From assembly GCA_021733795.1 (NCBI GenBank), contig JAIPKB010000001.1, positions 22,052 through 86,051 of the forward strand: a DNA stretch of 64,000 nt, in the 5' to 3' direction. Under the pieces are notes generated by a model. That model did no database searches, was not told the DNA's origin, and worked only from the letters and a program-made list of their open reading frames with translations. Shown here piece after piece: positions 61,265 through 64,000 of this stretch (position 1 is the stretch's first letter; every line of letters begins with the position of its first letter). A program made the translations under genes and the position numbers. This DNA is from Akkermansiaceae bacterium. GTDB lineage: Bacteria; Verrucomicrobiota; Verrucomicrobiia; Verrucomicrobiales; Akkermansiaceae.

Positions 61265-64000
61265 ATGACCCGACCCTCGTTGCATCATGCCGTCCTCGGG
61301 CTGGCCCTGGCCGCCAGCCTGAACTCATCCGTCCGCGCCGCCGCACCGGCGTTTGCCTGGCTCGAAGGCGAGGCGGCCGAGACCGCGTTCAAGACCAGCA
61401 TCGGCGACTGGGGGCGGCCGCAGTTCTTGTCCGGCGGCAACTGGCTCCACATCAGCGTGGAGGAGGGCAAGGTAGAGCAGGAGGTGCCGGAGGGCGGCAT
61501 CCTGCTGGATTATGCCTTCCCGACCTCGAAGGCGGGCCGTTACGAGGTCTGGAACCGCGTCGGGTTCGAGTTCGTACGGTCGCCCTTCGAGTGGCGTCTC
61601 GACGAGCAACCGTGGCGGGTGGCCTCGCCGGAAGACCTTACCACGGACCTGATGGAAATGGGGTTCTGGTGCGAGGTAGCGTGGCTGAGAATGGGCGAGG
61701 AGGATTTGCAGGCGGGCGAGCATCGGCTCCAGATCCGCCTCCGGAAAACCAAGGATGAGCAAGGGAAATGGCAGCGGGTGCTGTACGCCTCCGACGCAAT
61801 CTGCCTCCACCAGGGGCCATTCCACCCGAACTCAGGATTCAAACCCGGCGAGTCCGGACGCGACGCGGCCGACGAGGCGGCCGCGAAAGTGGTGTTCCAG
61901 CTTCCCGAGGCAAAGCCGTCCGAACGCGCCAGCGTGAGTCTCGATGGGGTCTGGGAAATTGCGCGCGACGACGAACAGCTCCCGGGAGCGGTCGCCGAGC
62001 CGATCAAGGAGCTGCCGCAGAACCCGGTCTGGCGCGCCATCCCGGTGCCCGGCGACAAGAACAAGGTCCGCGAAGACCTGATCTTCGCCCATCGTCTCTG
62101 GTATCGCACGCGCCTCGCGGTGCCGGCCTCAATGGCGGGCAGGGCATTCTACGTCGATTTTCCCTACAACAACCTCAACACGACGGTCTATGTGAACGGC
62201 GTCTACTGTGGCTTCGGCAAAAATCCGTTCGCCCCGCTCCAGGTGGACGTAACCAAGGGCATCAAGGCCGGGCAGGTGAACGAGGTTTGGGTGGGCCTCC
62301 GTGACTCGTGGTACGGCCGCTCCGCCGACCCGCAGCGGCCCATGAAGCTGCGCAAGACGTTCAACTATCCCATCGGTCTCTTCAGCCAAGGCTTCCAGGA
62401 CATGGACTACCCGGTGTGGAACTGCCCGCAGGCGGGCATCCTCGCCACCCCGACCTTCGTGGCGGCGGGCGGCGGCGTGTATGCCGCGGACCTATTCGTC
62501 AAGCCGTCGGTCGCGCGGAAGAGGCTCGAGGCGGAAGCCACGTTGAACAACGCCACGGCGGGCGAAGCCACCGGCGAGATCCGCTGGCAGGCGGTGGATG
62601 ACCAGTCAGGCCAGGTGGCACACACCTTCAAGGCGCAGCCGTTCAAGGTCGCTGCGGGCCAGCAGCTGACCCTCCCGCTCTCCGACGCCTGGACCAATGC
62701 CAAGCTGTGGTGGCCGGACACGCCGCACCTCTACCGCCTGCGCACGACCGTCGTCGTCGACGGCAACCCCTGCGACGTGAAGGAAACGCTGTTCGGCTTC
62801 CGCGAATGGCGCCGGGAAGGGACCCAGTTCACCCTCAACGGCGTGGTCTGGCACATGTGGGCCGACCTCATCGGCGAGAACCGTTCACCGCAGAAATGGC
62901 TGGCGGCCTACCAGCGCACGAACCAACGCACCATGCGCCTGTGCACCGCCGGCCAGGCCGGCCACGAGTCGCGCTGGCTCGGGTTGGAGCCGGAGGCGGC
63001 GCTGGAATTCTGCGACCGCAACGGCGTGGTCGTGCGCCGCAACACCACGATCGACGGCGAAACCATCGGCTACCAGTTTAGCGAGAGTGATCCGGAGACG
63101 CGCAAGCAACAGGGCGGATCGGAACTCAAGCTGGCCCTGATGAGGAACTGGCGCGACCAGTGCGTGGCGCAGGTCAGAGGCGAACGCAACCATCCATCGA
63201 TCCAGATCTGGTCGATCGAGAACGAGTTCTCCTACATCAACCTGATCAACCTGCTCGGCAACTCGCCAAACATGGACCAATACGAGGCGGAGATCACCAA
63301 GACCCACGACGCCGTGATGGAGGCGGACCCGACGCGCTCGGCGATGACCGACGGCGGCGGTGCGATGAAGGACAACACGCTGGGCGTGGCCGGCGACCAC
63401 TACGTCGCCACGCTCGATGCGCGGTATCCCGATCTGGCCTACGACCCGTTCGTCGAGGGCGGCGGGCGCGGGCGGTGGAAGTGGGACCAGCAGCGGCCGC
63501 GATTCATCGGCGAGGATTACTATGCCACCGGCATGAACCCGGCCGATTTCGCGATGTGGGGCGGCGAGGTAGCCTTCCAGGGCAAGGCCGCCACCCGCGA
63601 CGCGATGGCCCTGTGTTACCGGATGCTCACCGAGGGCTACCGCTGGGGGGGCCACTACGCGGCGTGGCACTTGTGGATCGGCAGCGAAGGCGGGCCCGCG
63701 CAGTGGGGCGCGAACGATCCGCGCGCCGCGCTGGTGCGGCAGTGGGACTGGACGTTCGGTGCCGCGCAGAATGTGAAGCGCACCTTCGGCGTCTTCAACG
63801 ACACGCCGTACGCGGAGCCGATCACCTTCACCCGCCGGCTCACGATCGACGGCAGGGAGGCCTACGCGAGGACCACCACCCACAACGTCGCGCCGGGAAC
63901 CGCAGAGAAGTTCGACGAGGAGATCGCGATGCCTTCCGTCGCCGCGCGGCAGGAGGGCGAGCTGAGCCTGGCGTTGAGCGTGGGGGGCAAGGAGATCTAT
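61265..64000 (+). CDS. Secreted GH2 family glycoside hydrolase with N-terminal beta module (partial, runs off window)
   Basis: Absent from the ORF track because no stop occurs before the window end; the frame from ATG 61265 is open for 912 codons. Signal peptide 'LHHAVLGLALAASLNSSVRAA'. An N-terminal module ('FAWLEGEAAETAFKTSIGDWG', 'GRYEVWNRVGFE') resembles a carbohydrate-binding domain. Then come the GH2 jelly roll ('ASVSLDGVWEIARDDEQLPG', 'DFPYNNLNTTVYVNGVYCG'), an Ig-like domain and the barrel with acid/base 'IQIWSIENEFSYIN' and probable nucleophile 'RFIGEDYYATG'. It is larger than the GH2 at 54 kb. It follows the DUF4965 gene by 63 bases and completes a four-gene hydrolase run. Confidence 0.88.
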   Translation, partial: MTRPSLHHAVLGLALAASLNSSVRAAAPAFAWLEGEAAETAFKTSIGDWGRPQFLSGGNWLHISVEEGKVEQEVPEGGILLDYAFPTSKAGRYEVWNRVGFEFVRSPFEWRLDEQPWRVASPEDLTTDLMEMGFWCEVAWLRMGEEDLQAGEHRLQIRLRKTKDEQGKWQRVLYASDAICLHQGPFHPNSGFKPGESGRDAADEAAAKVVFQLPEAKPSERASVSLDGVWEIARDDEQLPGAVAEPIKELPQNPVWRAIPVPGDKNKVREDLIFAHRLWYRTRLAVPASMAGRAFYVDFPYNNLNTTVYVNGVYCGFGKNPFAPLQVDVTKGIKAGQVNEVWVGLRDSWYGRSADPQRPMKLRKTFNYPIGLFSQGFQDMDYPVWNCPQAGILATPTFVAAGGGVYAADLFVKPSVARKRLEAEATLNNATAGEATGEIRWQAVDDQSGQVAHTFKAQPFKVAAGQQLTLPLSDAWTNAKLWWPDTPHLYRLRTTVVVDGNPCDVKETLFGFREWRREGTQFTLNGVVWHMWADLIGENRSPQKWLAAYQRTNQRTMRLCTAGQAGHESRWLGLEPEAALEFCDRNGVVVRRNTTIDGETIGYQFSESDPETRKQQGGSELKLALMRNWRDQCVAQVRGERNHPSIQIWSIENEFSYINLINLLGNSPNMDQYEAEITKTHDAVMEADPTRSAMTDGGGAMKDNTLGVAGDHYVATLDARYPDLAYDPFVEGGGRGRWKWDQQRPRFIGEDYYATGMNPADFAMWGGEVAFQGKAATRDAMALCYRMLTEGYRWGGHYAAWHLWIGSEGGPAQWGANDPRAALVRQWDWTFGAAQNVKRTFGVFNDTPYAEPITFTRRLTIDGREAYARTTTHNVAPGTAEKFDEEIAMPSVAARQEGELSLALSVGGKEIY

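Overview
The window looks like a chromosomal segment of a GC-rich, glycan-degrading Verrucomicrobiota bacterium, probably Verrucomicrobiales (Luteolibacter/Haloferula-like). That assignment is an inference from gene content: many secreted glycoside hydrolases, 'autotransporter-associated' beta-repeat proteins, ECF sigma/Ser-Thr kinase pairs, DUF1080, ThuA and HzsA-related proteins, and ExbB/ExbD modules. I saw no rRNA, tRNA, CRISPR array or intact insertion sequence.

Layout. 0-4.8 kb: end of an AraC-type regulator, a membrane Ser/Thr kinase with an acidic Asp-Ala tail, a repeat-rich intergenic stretch, a DEDD-type exonuclease and panD. 4.9-8.3 kb (minus strand): remnants of HzsA-related, GH106-like and GH172-like genes, followed by an intact fructokinase. 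8.4-20.5 kb: a fructan-use locus with two GH32 enzymes, a large beta-repeat secreted protein and its broken neighbour, a GntR-LacI hybrid regulator, a broken sugar transporter and a second GH172 remnant. 20.6-23.9 kb: an SGNH hydrolase, a ThuA-domain protein, the stump of a large secreted protein and a small inverted-repeat element. 24-30.8 kb: a propeller-type sensor kinase split by a GGAC tandem repeat, its NarL-type response regulator, a GH16 enzyme and a translationally coupled two-part secreted protein. 30.9-35.3 kb: two AAA/DUF4143 ATPases with two hypothetical genes. 35.5-39.4 kb: a four-gene overlapping ExbB-ExbD-ExbD operon whose first and last products carry beta-sandwich domains. 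40-45.6 kb: DUF1080 and a 1516-residue beta-repeat protein. 45.8-64 kb: a putative arabinose-containing-glycan locus (glycosidase-like protein, two GH127/146-type enzymes, two GH2 enzymes, a DUF4965 protein) with an ECF sigma factor/Ser-Thr kinase pair in the middle.

How the genes fit together. GH32 enzymes would release fructose from fructans, the transporter would import it, fructokinase would phosphorylate it, and the GntR-LacI protein would sense it. GH172 is a family known for difructose dianhydride chemistry, so the two GH172 remnants fit the same theme. The locus appears to be decaying: between about 5 and 23 kb nearly every second gene has a large internal deletion, a frameshift or a truncation, while the remaining segments still read clearly.

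Most notable observations: (1) a (GGAC)4 tract that puts two halves of one sensor kinase out of frame, where loss of one unit restores a single 996-residue protein; (2) serial internal deletions confined to one region; (3) the ExbB/ExbD operon with lectin-like domains and no TonB; (4) a shared C-terminal module on three large secreted proteins. Start codons were chosen by eye, and all family names rest on motif recognition without database searches.
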